Below, piece after piece: positions 17,115 to 26,074 of a stretch of DNA of 64,000 nucleotides. The notes under the pieces are model-generated. The model ran no database searches, was not told the origin of the DNA, and saw only the letters and a list, made by a program, of their open reading frames with translations. The translations under genes and the position numbers were made by a program. Position 1 is the stretch's first letter. The number at the start of each line of letters is the position of its first letter. This DNA comes from Pseudomonas weihenstephanensis (GTDB taxonomy: Bacteria; Pseudomonadota; Gammaproteobacteria; Pseudomonadales; Pseudomonadaceae). The stretch lies in NCBI RefSeq assembly GCF_001043055.1, contig NZ_JYLF01000011.1, positions 83,288 to 147,287 of the forward strand, given 5' to 3'.

Positions 17115-17913
17115 AAGGCTGGCGCTCAAGCGCCGGTACGCGGCCAGCAATGAACTGTTGCTCGGGCAAAGCTGCCCACAGTGACTGTAACCACGGGCTA
17201 CCGCCATGCTCGCGCAAGTCTTGTGCGCTTAAGGTTTCATGCAGTTCGCCTTGATGCAGCACCGCTATTTTGTCGGCAAAACGGGCCGCCAGCGCCAGAT
17301 CGTGAGTCACCCATAAAATCCCGCGGCCCTGCTGGCAATAGCTTTTGAGATGGGCCAACAATTGACAGGCGTGTTCGTCATCCAGCCAAGCCGTGATTTC
17401 ATCTGCCAAGAGATAGCGTGCGTGGGTAAGCGCAGCGCAGCTGGCCAAGACCCGCTGGGCCATTCCGCCTGAGAGCCTGCGCGGGTACTCGTTAACCAGT
17501 TCGGGTTGCAAGTTGTAATGCTGAAGTTGTTGCGAAACCTCCTCCAGGCTTAGCGTGGTGCCACTCAACAACGCTGCACGTTGCAACTGCGGGCCCACTT
17601 TTATAAGCGGGTTCAAGGCACTAACGCCCTGCGGCACATAGCACAGCACTTTACCGCGCTGATGAACTTTATCGGCCTCACCCAGCACATCCCCATCCAG
17701 CCATGTGTTACCACGACAACGCATGTTTTCAGGCAACAAGCCCAGCGCACTTTGCAGTAGCAAACTTTTGCCTTCGCCGCTGGAACCCACCAGCGCTACC
17801 AGTTCACCGGGGTGAATCTCAAGCGAGATATTGCTTAACAACGGGTGCCAGGTTTTGTGGCCTAGCCAGTGGTACTGCGCAATATCGATTGCAAATTGGT
17901 CGAATCTGAGCAT
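17107..17913 (-). CDS. Nickel/peptide-type ABC importer ATPase 1 (NikD/DppD class)
   Basis: A 268-residue ATPase: Walker A LVGSSGEGKSLLLQ, Q-loop YVPQGVSALNPLIKVGPQLQ, signature YPRRLSGGMAQRVLASCAAL, Walker B RYLLADEITAWLDDEHA, switch His in ILWVTHDLALAARFADK. The start at 17913 overlaps the permease stop as TGATG; a longer start at 17931 (MDKDLLMLRF) is possible. The VPQGVSALNPLIKVG loop is typical of nickel/dipeptide transporters. Confidence 0.88.
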   Translation of the reverse strand: MLRFDQFAIDIAQYHWLGHKTWHPLLSNISLEIHPGELVALVGSSGEGKSLLLQSALGLLPENMRCRGNTWLDGDVLGEADKVHQRGKVLCYVPQGVSALNPLIKVGPQLQRAALLSGTTLSLEEVSQQLQHYNLQPELVNEYPRRLSGGMAQRVLASCAALTHARYLLADEITAWLDDEHACQLLAHLKSYCQQGRGILWVTHDLALAARFADKIAVLHQGELHETLSAQDLREHGGSPWLQSLWAALPEQQFIAGRVPALERQPYA

Positions 17914-18719
17914 CAGGAGATCCTTATCCATAATTGCTGCAACGCCCGGGCGAACTGATCGAATACCAACACCAATCCCACCAGAATCAAACCCGGAAAT
18001 AATGCCAACCACCAGGCTCCACTGCTCAGGTAACGCAACGCATCCGCCAGTAATAGCCCCAACGACGGATCATGGGGTGCCAGACCGAACCCTAAAAAGC
18101 TCAGCGCAGCCGAGTGCAAAACGGCGTGAGGGAACATCAACAAGGTGCCGATGATCCATTGCGGCAGCAGTAACGGTAGCAAATGATGGCGCCAGCAATA
18201 AAAACGGCTGTTGCCCAAGCGGTAGGACAGCATCACAAAGTCAGTCTCACGGATACGCAAAATTTCGCCCCGCAGGATCAACGCCAGCCGTGGCCAATGC
18301 GTCAATGCAACCGCCAGAATCACCCCCTGCTTACCGCCACCCAGTGTGAAACAGATCAGCACCAGCAAGAGCAGGTGCGGCAATGCCAGCAGGCTGTCAA
18401 TGACACCCCGAACGATGAAATCCAGGGTTTTATTAACGGCGCACAGGCTGGACGCCAGCATCGCCAGCGCACCACTGCTAAAGGCGGCGATCAGACCGAT
18501 TTGCAAACTGGTGGTCATGCCCTGAAAGCACCGCAACCAAAGGTCGCGCCCCAAGCTGTCAGTGCCAAACCAGAACGCGCTTGAGGGCGCCTGGCGCCGT
18601 GCGAGCAAGTCGACGCTCACATCCACGCCCGACACTGAAACGCCGTAGGCAATCAGAGATAACAACAGCAGCAAAGACGCGCTCAGGCGTAATAAAGCGC
18701 GATTAGGATTGTAGGTCAT
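17913..18719 (-). CDS. Nickel/peptide-type ABC permease 2 (NikC/DppC class)
   Basis: A 268-residue permease. The N-terminal periplasmic FWFGTDSLGRDLWLRCFQG motif is the hallmark of DppC/NikC-type subunits, and LSYRLGNSRFYCWRHHLLPL holds the EAA loop. About five or six membrane helices follow, with FLGFGLAPHDPSLGLLLADA near the end. The ATG at 18719 overlaps the preceding permease stop (ATGA). It forms the channel with the gene at 18716. Confidence 0.9.
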   Translation of the reverse strand: MTYNPNRALLRLSASLLLLLSLIAYGVSVSGVDVSVDLLARRQAPSSAFWFGTDSLGRDLWLRCFQGMTTSLQIGLIAAFSSGALAMLASSLCAVNKTLDFIVRGVIDSLLALPHLLLLVLICFTLGGGKQGVILAVALTHWPRLALILRGEILRIRETDFVMLSYRLGNSRFYCWRHHLLPLLLPQWIIGTLLMFPHAVLHSAALSFLGFGLAPHDPSLGLLLADALRYLSSGAWWLALFPGLILVGLVLVFDQFARALQQLWIRIS

Positions 18720-19765
18720 GAGGGGCGCACCACCCCGCGGTTGAGGCGCAGTAACAGTGAATTCGCAATGCTGTTGCCGATAAATACCAGCACCGTGCAC
18801 AGCATGACGATACCCATTAACAATGGGATGTCCCCACGCAAACCAGCATCCACTGTGGCCTGCCCCAGGCCTGGATAAGCAAAGATTTTTTCAGCCAGCA
18901 ACGAGCCGCCAATCAACTCCCCCACCGACGCAAACTGCAAGCACACCGCTGGCGTGAGGGCATGGCGTAACACATGAAAGTTGATCAACGGCCATCCTTT
19001 ATCGCCTTGAGCATGCGCAAAACGAATGAATTCGCTGTTCATCACCTCGGCAACCCGTGAGCGGGTATGCAGCGCGATATTGCCTACACCCAACAACCCC
19101 AGCGCCAGCATCGGTAACACCAAGTGTCGGAGCTTGTCGCCCCACGTCGCTGTTTGTGCATCGCTGCCTGGGGTCCACGCACAACAGATGGGGGCCCAAT
19201 TAAGCGTCACCGCAAACAACGACAGCAACAACAGGCCAATCCAGAACGTCGGTAAGGACACCAATACGTAAGACACCGTAGAAAGCAACCGATCCGGCCA
19301 ACGATTCAAATAGCGCCCGGCTGTCATTCCCATCGCAAGACCCACACACCCGGAGAACATCCATGCCGAAAACAGCAACATGAACGATGTAGCAAAACGC
19401 TCGCCGATGACATGAGAGACCGGGGCGTTGTACAACATCGAGTAGCCAAAATCCCCCTGCAAAATCTGCACAAACCAGTGCACAAAACGCTCCCATAACG
19501 GCAAATCCAGACCCCAGCGTGCAGCGATCAGCGGGTATTGATCAGGCGGGACATGCAACAAGTCGCTGCCAATATAAGCTCGAATCGGATCAACCGGCGA
19601 AAAGCTGAGCAGGGTAAACGTACCCGCAGCCGTCACCAGCAGCAGACCTGCCAAACGCATAATTGCGCCAAGCAAAGCTACAGCCACAGAGATCGCTGAC
19701 GTGCTGGCTGAAGAGCCTGGCTGTTGAGGCCGTCCGGTTCTGGCTCGCAGAGTACTCAAGAACAT
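18716..19765 (-). CDS. Nickel/peptide-type ABC permease 1 (NikB/DppB class)
   Basis: A 349-residue permease with the DppB-type pattern: N-terminal helix, FSPVDPIRAYIGSDLLHVPP, a large periplasmic loop (LPLWERFVHWFVQILQGDFG), and the EAA loop near AQGDKGWPLINFHVLRHALT. The start is uncertain: ATG at 19765 gives MFLSTLRARTG, while an ATG at 19828 would add 21 residues with no clear benefit. The first roughly 30 residues before the first helix are Ser/Arg-rich. It is the first gene of the four-gene permease/ATPase unit; its natural partner binding protein is probably the one at 20584, about 0.8 kb upstream. Confidence 0.87.
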   Translation of the reverse strand: MFLSTLRARTGRPQQPGSSASTSAISVAVALLGAIMRLAGLLLVTAAGTFTLLSFSPVDPIRAYIGSDLLHVPPDQYPLIAARWGLDLPLWERFVHWFVQILQGDFGYSMLYNAPVSHVIGERFATSFMLLFSAWMFSGCVGLAMGMTAGRYLNRWPDRLLSTVSYVLVSLPTFWIGLLLLSLFAVTLNWAPICCAWTPGSDAQTATWGDKLRHLVLPMLALGLLGVGNIALHTRSRVAEVMNSEFIRFAHAQGDKGWPLINFHVLRHALTPAVCLQFASVGELIGGSLLAEKIFAYPGLGQATVDAGLRGDIPLLMGIVMLCTVLVFIGNSIANSLLLRLNRGVVRPS

Positions 19766-19954
19766 GATGCTGTCTCGCAATTCAATGGACCATTTTCCCC
19801 TGAGCACAGAGTGCGCTTCGGTAACCATAGAGCTTATTTACTTACAGTCCTTTCAGGCTAAACCTGCCAATGGAACTGATTGGAATGTTTTCCCCACAAA
19901 AACTTGTAATGGAACACTAAATTAGTCAGGACGGCATTAATCAGTAATCGGACA

Positions 19955-20458
19955 ATGTCACCCCCTATGAAAATTCATGAAACCCTTGTGCCTATCACTA
20001 CCCCGCTCACTTCGCCTGCGCCCGAAAAAGCGAAGTCCACCCTATCGGAAAAACTCACGTCAGCCATCAAGACAGAAGTGCAGTCTTATTTCCCCGCCGC
20101 CCTTCATCCTCAAGAGCGCGCGTCGCTGGCAGACACACTCAAGCAAGCATTTAACGAGCAAATACACGCGTTACTCCCACAAGCACTGCACATTGAGAGT
20201 GACACTAAAGAAAAAGCCCAAGGGGCTGGCTGGATGCTGGGCGGAGCGATGATGCAAGGGGCTGGCAAAAGAATCGGCGCTGCGGGTGGCTTAGGAGCCA
20301 AAGTGTTTGGCGCAGGTATTGGCATGGCAGGCAAAGTCTCGGAAGAATATGGCAAAGATAAGCTCGAACGTGCTGGCAACAACGACAACAGCACTAAAGG
20401 ACACAATGCCTATGCAGGCTTCTACAGAGGCTTTGGTGATCCAGACAGTAAAAAGTGA
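19955..20458 (+). CDS. Uncharacterised glycine-zipper protein
   Basis: A 167-residue protein (or 163 from an ATG at 19967) with no signal peptide. Residues 1-85 look helical and soluble; residues about 88-125 are a Gly/Ala-rich stretch with repeated GxxxG spacing (GAGWMLGGAMMQGAGKRIGA and on), typical of glycine zippers that insert into or associate with membranes; the end is polar (GNNDNSTKGHNAYAGFYRGF). It runs opposite to, and inside, the nickel/peptide ABC locus and has its own terminator. No family is recognised. An effector, bacteriocin-like or membrane-stress role is possible but unsupported. Confidence 0.6.
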   Translation: MSPPMKIHETLVPITTPLTSPAPEKAKSTLSEKLTSAIKTEVQSYFPAALHPQERASLADTLKQAFNEQIHALLPQALHIESDTKEKAQGAGWMLGGAMMQGAGKRIGAAGGLGAKVFGAGIGMAGKVSEEYGKDKLERAGNNDNSTKGHNAYAGFYRGFGDPDSKK

Positions 20459-20499
20459 AACGGTGAATTCTTGGCGCTGTAAATTTTGCGCTGCAGGCT

Positions 20500-20535
20500 C
20501 GCGCTCATTCGATTGACTTCGCATGAGCGCGTTTT
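20500..20535 (+). terminator. Rho-independent terminator of the glycine-zipper gene
   Basis: CGCGCTCAT (20500-20508) pairs with ATGAGCGCG (20523-20531), followed by TTTTGTGT. It lies about 40 bases past the stop of the gene at 19955 and ends transcription before the convergent binding-protein gene. Confidence 0.75.
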
Positions 20536-20583
20536 GTGTAGATCCTGCCACCAGGATCGTTTTAAACCTGGCAAAGCAGCACA

Positions 20584-22164
20584 TCACTTACAGGTCCACC
20601 GCCAACTATCAAGACTGTTGAGCAGTGACCAGGAACCGTGAATTTCTGGGGCACCTTTGCCCAAATCAATGCACTGATCGGCCAAATAAGTGTGTTGCAC
20701 ATTAAGCAACCACGCCCAGGCTGCATCGCCTTTAATCCCTACGCCCGTTTTACCGTCCCATTCAACTTGTTGCCAAAACGGTACGGCTTGCTGCCAAGTT
20801 GGCGCATTCAGTGCCTGCTGCAAATGTTGATCAACAACAGGATTTTTGTAGTAACCAGGATTGTAGAACTCAACACCCGCTGCTTCGCTGCTGTAGTGAT
20901 GGTAAAGCTCCATAGGGTCGAGGCTGCCCCAGCCAAAAAGCGTTGGATTCGCGTGCATATTTCGTTCGACGGTTTCCCAACTGCCTGACTTCAACTCCAT
21001 GTCTATGCCGATGGGCTTGAGCATTGAGCGCACCGCTTGAGCCAGATCACGCCGTGTCGCATCACCACTGGCGTACCACAGCGTAATTTTTGCTGGAAGG
21101 CCGTTTTTTTCGCGAGTCCCGCTGGCCGTTTCGACCCAGCCTGCATCGTTCAGAATCTGTTTGGCCTTGGCACTGTCACCATCTTTGAAGGCCGCCTCAG
21201 GGTTGTTCCACGGCAGCCCTTGCACACCTGTGTAAGCGGCAATCGCGTGACCTTCAAGAATTTGATCGGCTAATAATTGACGATTGATTGCATAGTTGAT
21301 GGCTTTACGTATCGCAACATCAGCGGTCACATCATTACCGACGGGATCGCCGTGCGCATCCTTTTCGCCAGATGCCATAGTCGGCAGCACAATGCCCCGG
21401 TTTTCAACACTGGGCCGCACCCAGAGCTTCATGCCCTGCGCAGGCGTGACCGCCAACGAGGGGGCAATTCGTACAATGCCCAATTGCTGGCTTTGCGCTG
21501 CTGCGAATGCACTGTCTTCGTCAAGAAAGACAAATACCAGCGTGTCAAAGTCGTTTTTCTGCCCGGCGTAATACGGATTGGTTTCCACAACAAGCTGTTG
21601 CCCCGGCTGGTAATTGGTCAACCGGTACGGTCCTGCGCCTATTGGCTTTTGCGCATAGGTTTTAGCGTCGTACTTGTCGGCAGACACAATACCCAGTGAA
21701 CCAAGCACATTGACGAACGTGCTTTGCGGGGCCTTGAGATGAATACGCACAGTGAGAGGGTCAAGGACGTGTGCATCAAGGAAATTGCCCATGTCTACCT
21801 TGCCCCCGCTCGCGGCGGCATTGTTGTAGGTATACGCAACGTCCTTGGCTGTCAGGGCTGAGCCGTCGGAAAACTTCAAGTCAGGTTTGAGCGTAAGGGT
21901 CCATGTTTTGCCATCCGCACTGGTTTGATAATCGCTAAGCAGAAAGCGGCTCCAGGACAGGTCTTCGTTCTGCTTGAGCAAGGGACTGTGCAACAGCAAA
22001 TAGCTGCCGTGGCTCCAACCGAGCATGGGATCGAACCCCTCAGTGGGTTCATCACCAATAGCCAGCTTCAGGGTCCGACCTTGCGATGAATACACCGGCG
22101 TCGCCAACACACTCAGCAAGGTCGCAGCCACCAGGGTTTGGCATAGCCAGGCGATCTTGGGCAT
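20584..22164 (-). CDS. ABC importer substrate-binding protein, family 5 (nickel/peptide)
   Basis: A 526-residue periplasmic binding protein of the SBP_bac_5 family. Signal peptide MPKIAWLCQTLVAATLLSVL ends near ATPVYSSQ. Family signatures: GDEPTEGFDPMLGWSHGSYL, LKPDLKFSDGSALTAKDVAY, PIGAGPYRLTNYQPGQQLVV, AIRKAINYAINRQLLADQIL. The ATG at 22164 is chosen because it begins the leader; the frame is open further upstream. It is in the same direction as the permease/ATPase genes 17107-19765 and is presumably their binding protein, though an opposing gene lies between. Ligand (nickel-chelate, dipeptide or opine) is not determined. Confidence 0.88.
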   Translation of the reverse strand: MPKIAWLCQTLVAATLLSVLATPVYSSQGRTLKLAIGDEPTEGFDPMLGWSHGSYLLLHSPLLKQNEDLSWSRFLLSDYQTSADGKTWTLTLKPDLKFSDGSALTAKDVAYTYNNAAASGGKVDMGNFLDAHVLDPLTVRIHLKAPQSTFVNVLGSLGIVSADKYDAKTYAQKPIGAGPYRLTNYQPGQQLVVETNPYYAGQKNDFDTLVFVFLDEDSAFAAAQSQQLGIVRIAPSLAVTPAQGMKLWVRPSVENRGIVLPTMASGEKDAHGDPVGNDVTADVAIRKAINYAINRQLLADQILEGHAIAAYTGVQGLPWNNPEAAFKDGDSAKAKQILNDAGWVETASGTREKNGLPAKITLWYASGDATRRDLAQAVRSMLKPIGIDMELKSGSWETVERNMHANPTLFGWGSLDPMELYHHYSSEAAGVEFYNPGYYKNPVVDQHLQQALNAPTWQQAVPFWQQVEWDGKTGVGIKGDAAWAWLLNVQHTYLADQCIDLGKGAPEIHGSWSLLNSLDSWRWTCK

Positions 22165-22335
22165 TCGCCCTCCAAAAAGAAGTAGCATCGGCGCAATAAT
22201 TAAGTAACGACCATACACATTTGCGGATGCCCAACAGTAATAGCAGCGCAGGTTCAAAATTCCAGTTATGCATCTGATTTTTTTAGTATTTATTACCTCT
22301 AACGACTGACTTAACGTCAAGGAAACCACCTGATT

Positions 22336-23571
22336 ATGCTCATCGCTCAAGGCCAGCGGCTCGCGCTGACAACCCTTACTCACGAGATGCAGATAAAGCT
22401 GACCATCAATATTAAAAGCCCGTTAACACTCGATTGCGTGTGTTTTGGCCTCGATGCACAAGGCAAGCTGTCTGACGACCGCTATATGGTTTTTTTCAAT
22501 CAACCCGTATCCCCCTGCCACAGCTTGTCGCTCTCTGACGGAAACGCATTCAGCATCGACCTCGCTCGCGTGCCTGCGACGATTGAACGACTGGTGTTCA
22601 GCGCCTCAGTTGATGGAAACGGCAGCTTGCGTGATATCCAGTCAAGCAACTTCACCGTGATGCATGCGGATCAGGAGCTTGCCACTTGCCCTTTCAACGG
22701 CGCAACTTTCGCCGAAGAGAAAGCCATCATGGTGGTAGATATTTATCGCAAAAATGGTGAATGGCGCTTGGCAGCAAACCTGCAAGGTTTCAACGCTGGC
22801 CTGGCAGCATTAGTGAACCACTTTGGGGCAACGGTCATCGATACGCCTGCTTCAGCGCCTGCAAAAATCTCCCTGGAGAAAAAAGTCGCGACCGCTGCAC
22901 CGCAATTGATCAGCTTGGCCAAAAAAGCCCAAATCAGTCTTGCAAAAGCCAATCTCGACAACGTAAAAGCTCGCGTAGGGCTGGTGCTCGATGCATCAGG
23001 CTCAATGCACGGCCAATATGCCAAGGGCCGTGTACAAGAAGTGATTAATCGCCTGCTGCCACTGGCCGTGCATTTCGACGACGACGGGGCCTTGGATTGC
23101 TGGGCATTCGGTGCCAAAACCTGCCAGTTGTCACCCGTCACACTGAGCAACTATCAACACTTTGTTGAACAGGATAACGAGGGCTGGCGCGACTGGAATG
23201 TGGGACGTCGCATCAATGACGAACCCAAAGCCATGCGCCAGGTGATCGACTATTACCAGCAAAGCGCAGACCGTACACCGGTCTACGTTCTGTTCATTAG
23301 CGATGGCGGCGTCAGTGAAAACCGCGCCATTACCCAACTGATGATCGAAGCCGCCAAACTGCCGATTTTCTGGCAGTTCGTGGGCTTGGGCGGTCGTGGA
23401 TACGGTGTGCTGGAAAAACTCGATGATATGCCGGGGCGGGTAGTCGACAACTGTAGTTTTTTTGCGCTGGACGACCTCAATGACATCAGCGAAGAACAAC
23501 TGTACGACCAGTTGATGGAAGAGTTCCCGGACTGGCTGAAGGCTGCAACATCAGCAGGCATCTTGGGCTGA
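22336..23571 (+). CDS. TerD-like plus VWA domain stress protein (TerF-like)
   Basis: A 411-residue cytoplasmic protein. Residues about 20-165 resemble the TerD/calcium-binding fold (LDCVCFGLDAQGKLSDDRYM, then FSIDLARVPATIERLVFSAS, and GEWRLAANLQGFNAGLAALV). A charged linker (about 170-210) leads to a VWA domain with an intact MIDAS motif DASGS (D219, S221, S223) and VYVLFISDGGVSENRAI. TerF and related proteins combine the two domains in tellurite/phage-stress (ter) clusters. No terZABCDE genes are nearby, so this is a stand-alone member. Its trigger and partners are unknown. Confidence 0.8.
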   Translation: MLIAQGQRLALTTLTHEMQIKLTINIKSPLTLDCVCFGLDAQGKLSDDRYMVFFNQPVSPCHSLSLSDGNAFSIDLARVPATIERLVFSASVDGNGSLRDIQSSNFTVMHADQELATCPFNGATFAEEKAIMVVDIYRKNGEWRLAANLQGFNAGLAALVNHFGATVIDTPASAPAKISLEKKVATAAPQLISLAKKAQISLAKANLDNVKARVGLVLDASGSMHGQYAKGRVQEVINRLLPLAVHFDDDGALDCWAFGAKTCQLSPVTLSNYQHFVEQDNEGWRDWNVGRRINDEPKAMRQVIDYYQQSADRTPVYVLFISDGGVSENRAITQLMIEAAKLPIFWQFVGLGGRGYGVLEKLDDMPGRVVDNCSFFALDDLNDISEEQLYDQLMEEFPDWLKAATSAGILG

Positions 23572-23673
23572 CCTTACACGCTCAGAGGCTTGTCAGAGCC
23601 GCTGAGCGACCTTGTGCTATACCCATATGGAAGATTTCCTGGCGCCAAACAGACTTCACTGACAGAGGTTCGC

Positions 23674-24165
23674 ATGTTCAAAGCACTAGCTGGTCACTTG
23701 AAAGACAGAAACGTCCACACGATCAACGCCTTGCCATCGAACAACATCGAACTGTTCGACTGCTATACCGGCTTGGTGATGGGACTCCTTTACCGAAACT
23801 TTCCCCTGCCCGTCAACATTGATTCTTCCGACTTCATCGACTACAAATCCCCCCATGACATTAATCGGGAGGCTTGCGAAAAAGAGGAACGTCTTTTCCT
23901 TGCCACGATTAAATGGCTGGCTGACGTGGGGTACATCCATTTTGACGGCATGTCAGGCATTTCGTTTTTCGAGGTCATCCTGACCAACAATGGATTACAC
24001 ATTTTGCGTGCAAAACCTGAAGGCGCGGAAACGTCAACCACCATTGGCGAAAACCTAGCGCTATGCCTGAAAAATGACGACAGCGCGGACCTCCGCCGAA
24101 TGGTAGGAGAGGCGCTAAGCCTAGGGAGCCGCCTACTCAACCCGATGATCCGCTCGGGGATTTGA
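23674..24165 (+). CDS. Uncharacterised 163-residue protein
   Basis: Starts MFKALAGHLKDRNVHTINAL; AGAGG sits about 6 bases upstream of the ATG at 23674. A TTG at 23590 would extend the frame to 191 residues but without a good ribosome site. The protein looks like an alpha/beta fold with a winged-helix feel (REACEKEERLFLATIKWLAD, then GISFFEVILTNNGLHILRAK). No signal or membrane segment. It follows the TerD-VWA gene by about 100 bases in the same direction and may share its transcript. No family recognised. Confidence 0.6.
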   Translation: MFKALAGHLKDRNVHTINALPSNNIELFDCYTGLVMGLLYRNFPLPVNIDSSDFIDYKSPHDINREACEKEERLFLATIKWLADVGYIHFDGMSGISFFEVILTNNGLHILRAKPEGAETSTTIGENLALCLKNDDSADLRRMVGEALSLGSRLLNPMIRSGI

Positions 24166-24863
24166 GCCAAGTTCAATGATCAGCATGCCATTCCAAAACT
24201 TCTGTACCGGCCCTTTCTGAAAGCTTTGTCGGTTGACGCAGTGGCATACCCTCGTAGTGTGTGTATGCCGAATCACACCGCTTGGGTGACGTTACCTCCC
24301 CCTACAAATTCAAGTAATGCCAGCAAAGTAGGGAAAGCTGCATTAATAGCTTGGACTGATCTATTTACCGCTGCATTGAAGGAATTCTTACCCCCAGATT
24401 CATCTCGCGTGCCAATAGAGCCTTGCCCCCCTCCGAGTCATCCTTACCGGTTACGCCAGTCACCCCGGCTATGGAGGTCATTCACAGGGGCATTTGTACG
24501 GATTGTAGGCCCGTGCAGAAAAACACACGACACCAGTCAGTTGTTCGCAACGCGTTGTACCGGGAATCACACAGGCAGATTTACATGTCATGGCCATGGG
24601 AACACAGGGGGATCGAAAAAGTGAATAGCTCAGTAACTGACCGTTATCGGTATCCACCCACGCCCGTTATATTCCAAATTGATGATTACCTATAACCCAC
24701 CCCCCATCACGACCCACAAACAAGTTAATTGTCAGACAAAATAACGGTTTATATATCCGCTCGTCAGGCCAAGCGTTCAAAAAATTCAAAAAACTTGCCC
24801 TAAAATTTAAATGTGCTTTTCTAGTGAAGCGGAACCGACCCATCGTCTTCAAAGGATGAAGTG
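24166..24863. other. Non-genic or decayed stretch between two accessory genes
   Basis: This 698-bp stretch has no convincing gene. An ATG at 24265 opens a frame to 24624 (MPNHTAWVTLPPPTNSSNAS, then a hydrophobic-looking ALIAWTDLFTAALKEFL), and from about 24423 another frame is open to 24695 (VIHRGICTDCRPVQ in the middle). The overlap of two frames, lack of ribosome sites and unusual composition suggest a frameshifted remnant. The last 150 bases become AT-rich and probably hold the desaturase promoter. Confidence 0.4.
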
Positions 24864-25919
24864 ATGAACACTACACATAAAGTTTCAACCCCTACTTTGT
24901 CAAAAAAAGAACAAACACAAATAAACGACATTACTCAAAAAATCACACAGCACAGTAATGATCTGCGCGCACGATATAAGCTATTGGGCTATCAGAACGT
25001 GATAGGTGCCAGTGTCATGGCCTTTTCTGTGGCGGGCATGGTAACCACGGGTACGCTGTATGTGAAAGGCCTGATACCTGGAGGGCTGTGCATTTTAATA
25101 AATGCTTTATTGACGTCACTCATACATGAATTGGAGCATGATTTAATCCATCGCTTATATTTCAGAAAACAACCCTTTGCACATAACCTGATGATGCTGC
25201 TTTGCTGGATCACCCGGCCAGGGATGCCAAGCCCTTGGCTAAGACGAGAACTGCACTTTCACCATCATAAAGAGTCGGGCACCGATACTGATGTTGAAGC
25301 ATGGATTACCACCAGCGGTAGCCCGTGGGGCGCCAAGCGCTTATTAAAACTTGTCGATGGATTCATTTTTGGCATTGTGAATGCTTTGTGTGCGCCTACC
25401 TGGCGAGAAAAAATCAGATTAACGATCAAAGTGCTTCGCTTAAATGCACCCATGGGCCTTTTATACTGGGGCTGCTGGTATGTGTTCCTGGGGTATCACT
25501 TCTACACATGGGCGTGCTCTATGATGGGCCTTGCGTATCAGCCTTCCTCAACCACCTCCCTGCTGATGAGCGTGATTAATAGCGCAGTGGTTATCATCAT
25601 CGCGCCCAATATAATACGCCAGTTTTGCCTGTTCTTTATTAGCTCCAACATACATTATTATGGCGATGTGATGCCCCGTAATGCTTTACAGCAAACTCAG
25701 GTCATGAATCATTGGTGGCTGTGGCCATTCCAGTTGTTTTGCTTTAACTTCGGAAGCACGCACTGCATTCATCATTTCGTGGTTAAAGACCCCTTCTACC
25801 TTCGCCAAATGACAGCAGCGTTTGCTCACAAGTTATTAGCCGAAGCGGGTGTTCGCTTTAATGACTTTGGCACCTATAAACGCGCCAACCGTTACACGCA
25901 AACTCAGACAGACACGTAA
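24864..25919 (+). CDS. Membrane fatty acid desaturase family protein
   Basis: A 351-residue membrane protein with the three His boxes of the FA_desaturase family: HELEHDLIH, HFHHHKE and HCIHHF. Hydrophobic stretches surround them (VIGASVMAFSVAGMV, GLCILINALLTSLIH, SVINSAVVIIIAPNII), consistent with four or more helices and a diiron centre. AAGGA lies 7 bases before the ATG at 24864. The gene is clearly more AT-rich than its neighbours, suggesting acquisition by transfer. Substrate may be a fatty acyl chain or another lipid; relatives also include hydroxylases. Confidence 0.85.
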   Translation: MNTTHKVSTPTLSKKEQTQINDITQKITQHSNDLRARYKLLGYQNVIGASVMAFSVAGMVTTGTLYVKGLIPGGLCILINALLTSLIHELEHDLIHRLYFRKQPFAHNLMMLLCWITRPGMPSPWLRRELHFHHHKESGTDTDVEAWITTSGSPWGAKRLLKLVDGFIFGIVNALCAPTWREKIRLTIKVLRLNAPMGLLYWGCWYVFLGYHFYTWACSMMGLAYQPSSTTSLLMSVINSAVVIIIAPNIIRQFCLFFISSNIHYYGDVMPRNALQQTQVMNHWWLWPFQLFCFNFGSTHCIHHFVVKDPFYLRQMTAAFAHKLLAEAGVRFNDFGTYKRANRYTQTQTDT

Positions 25920-26074
25920 CCCACATTACTACTCTGCATCCGCTGCACTTGCACAATCCAGCGACAGTGCTCTGGCGTTAATACGCCTTCACCATAACCT
26001 TTGGCACAATCGCAATCACGACATCGTACACTCACGTTCGATAACAGCCACTTTAACCGCAGGGGGCCTTAAGC

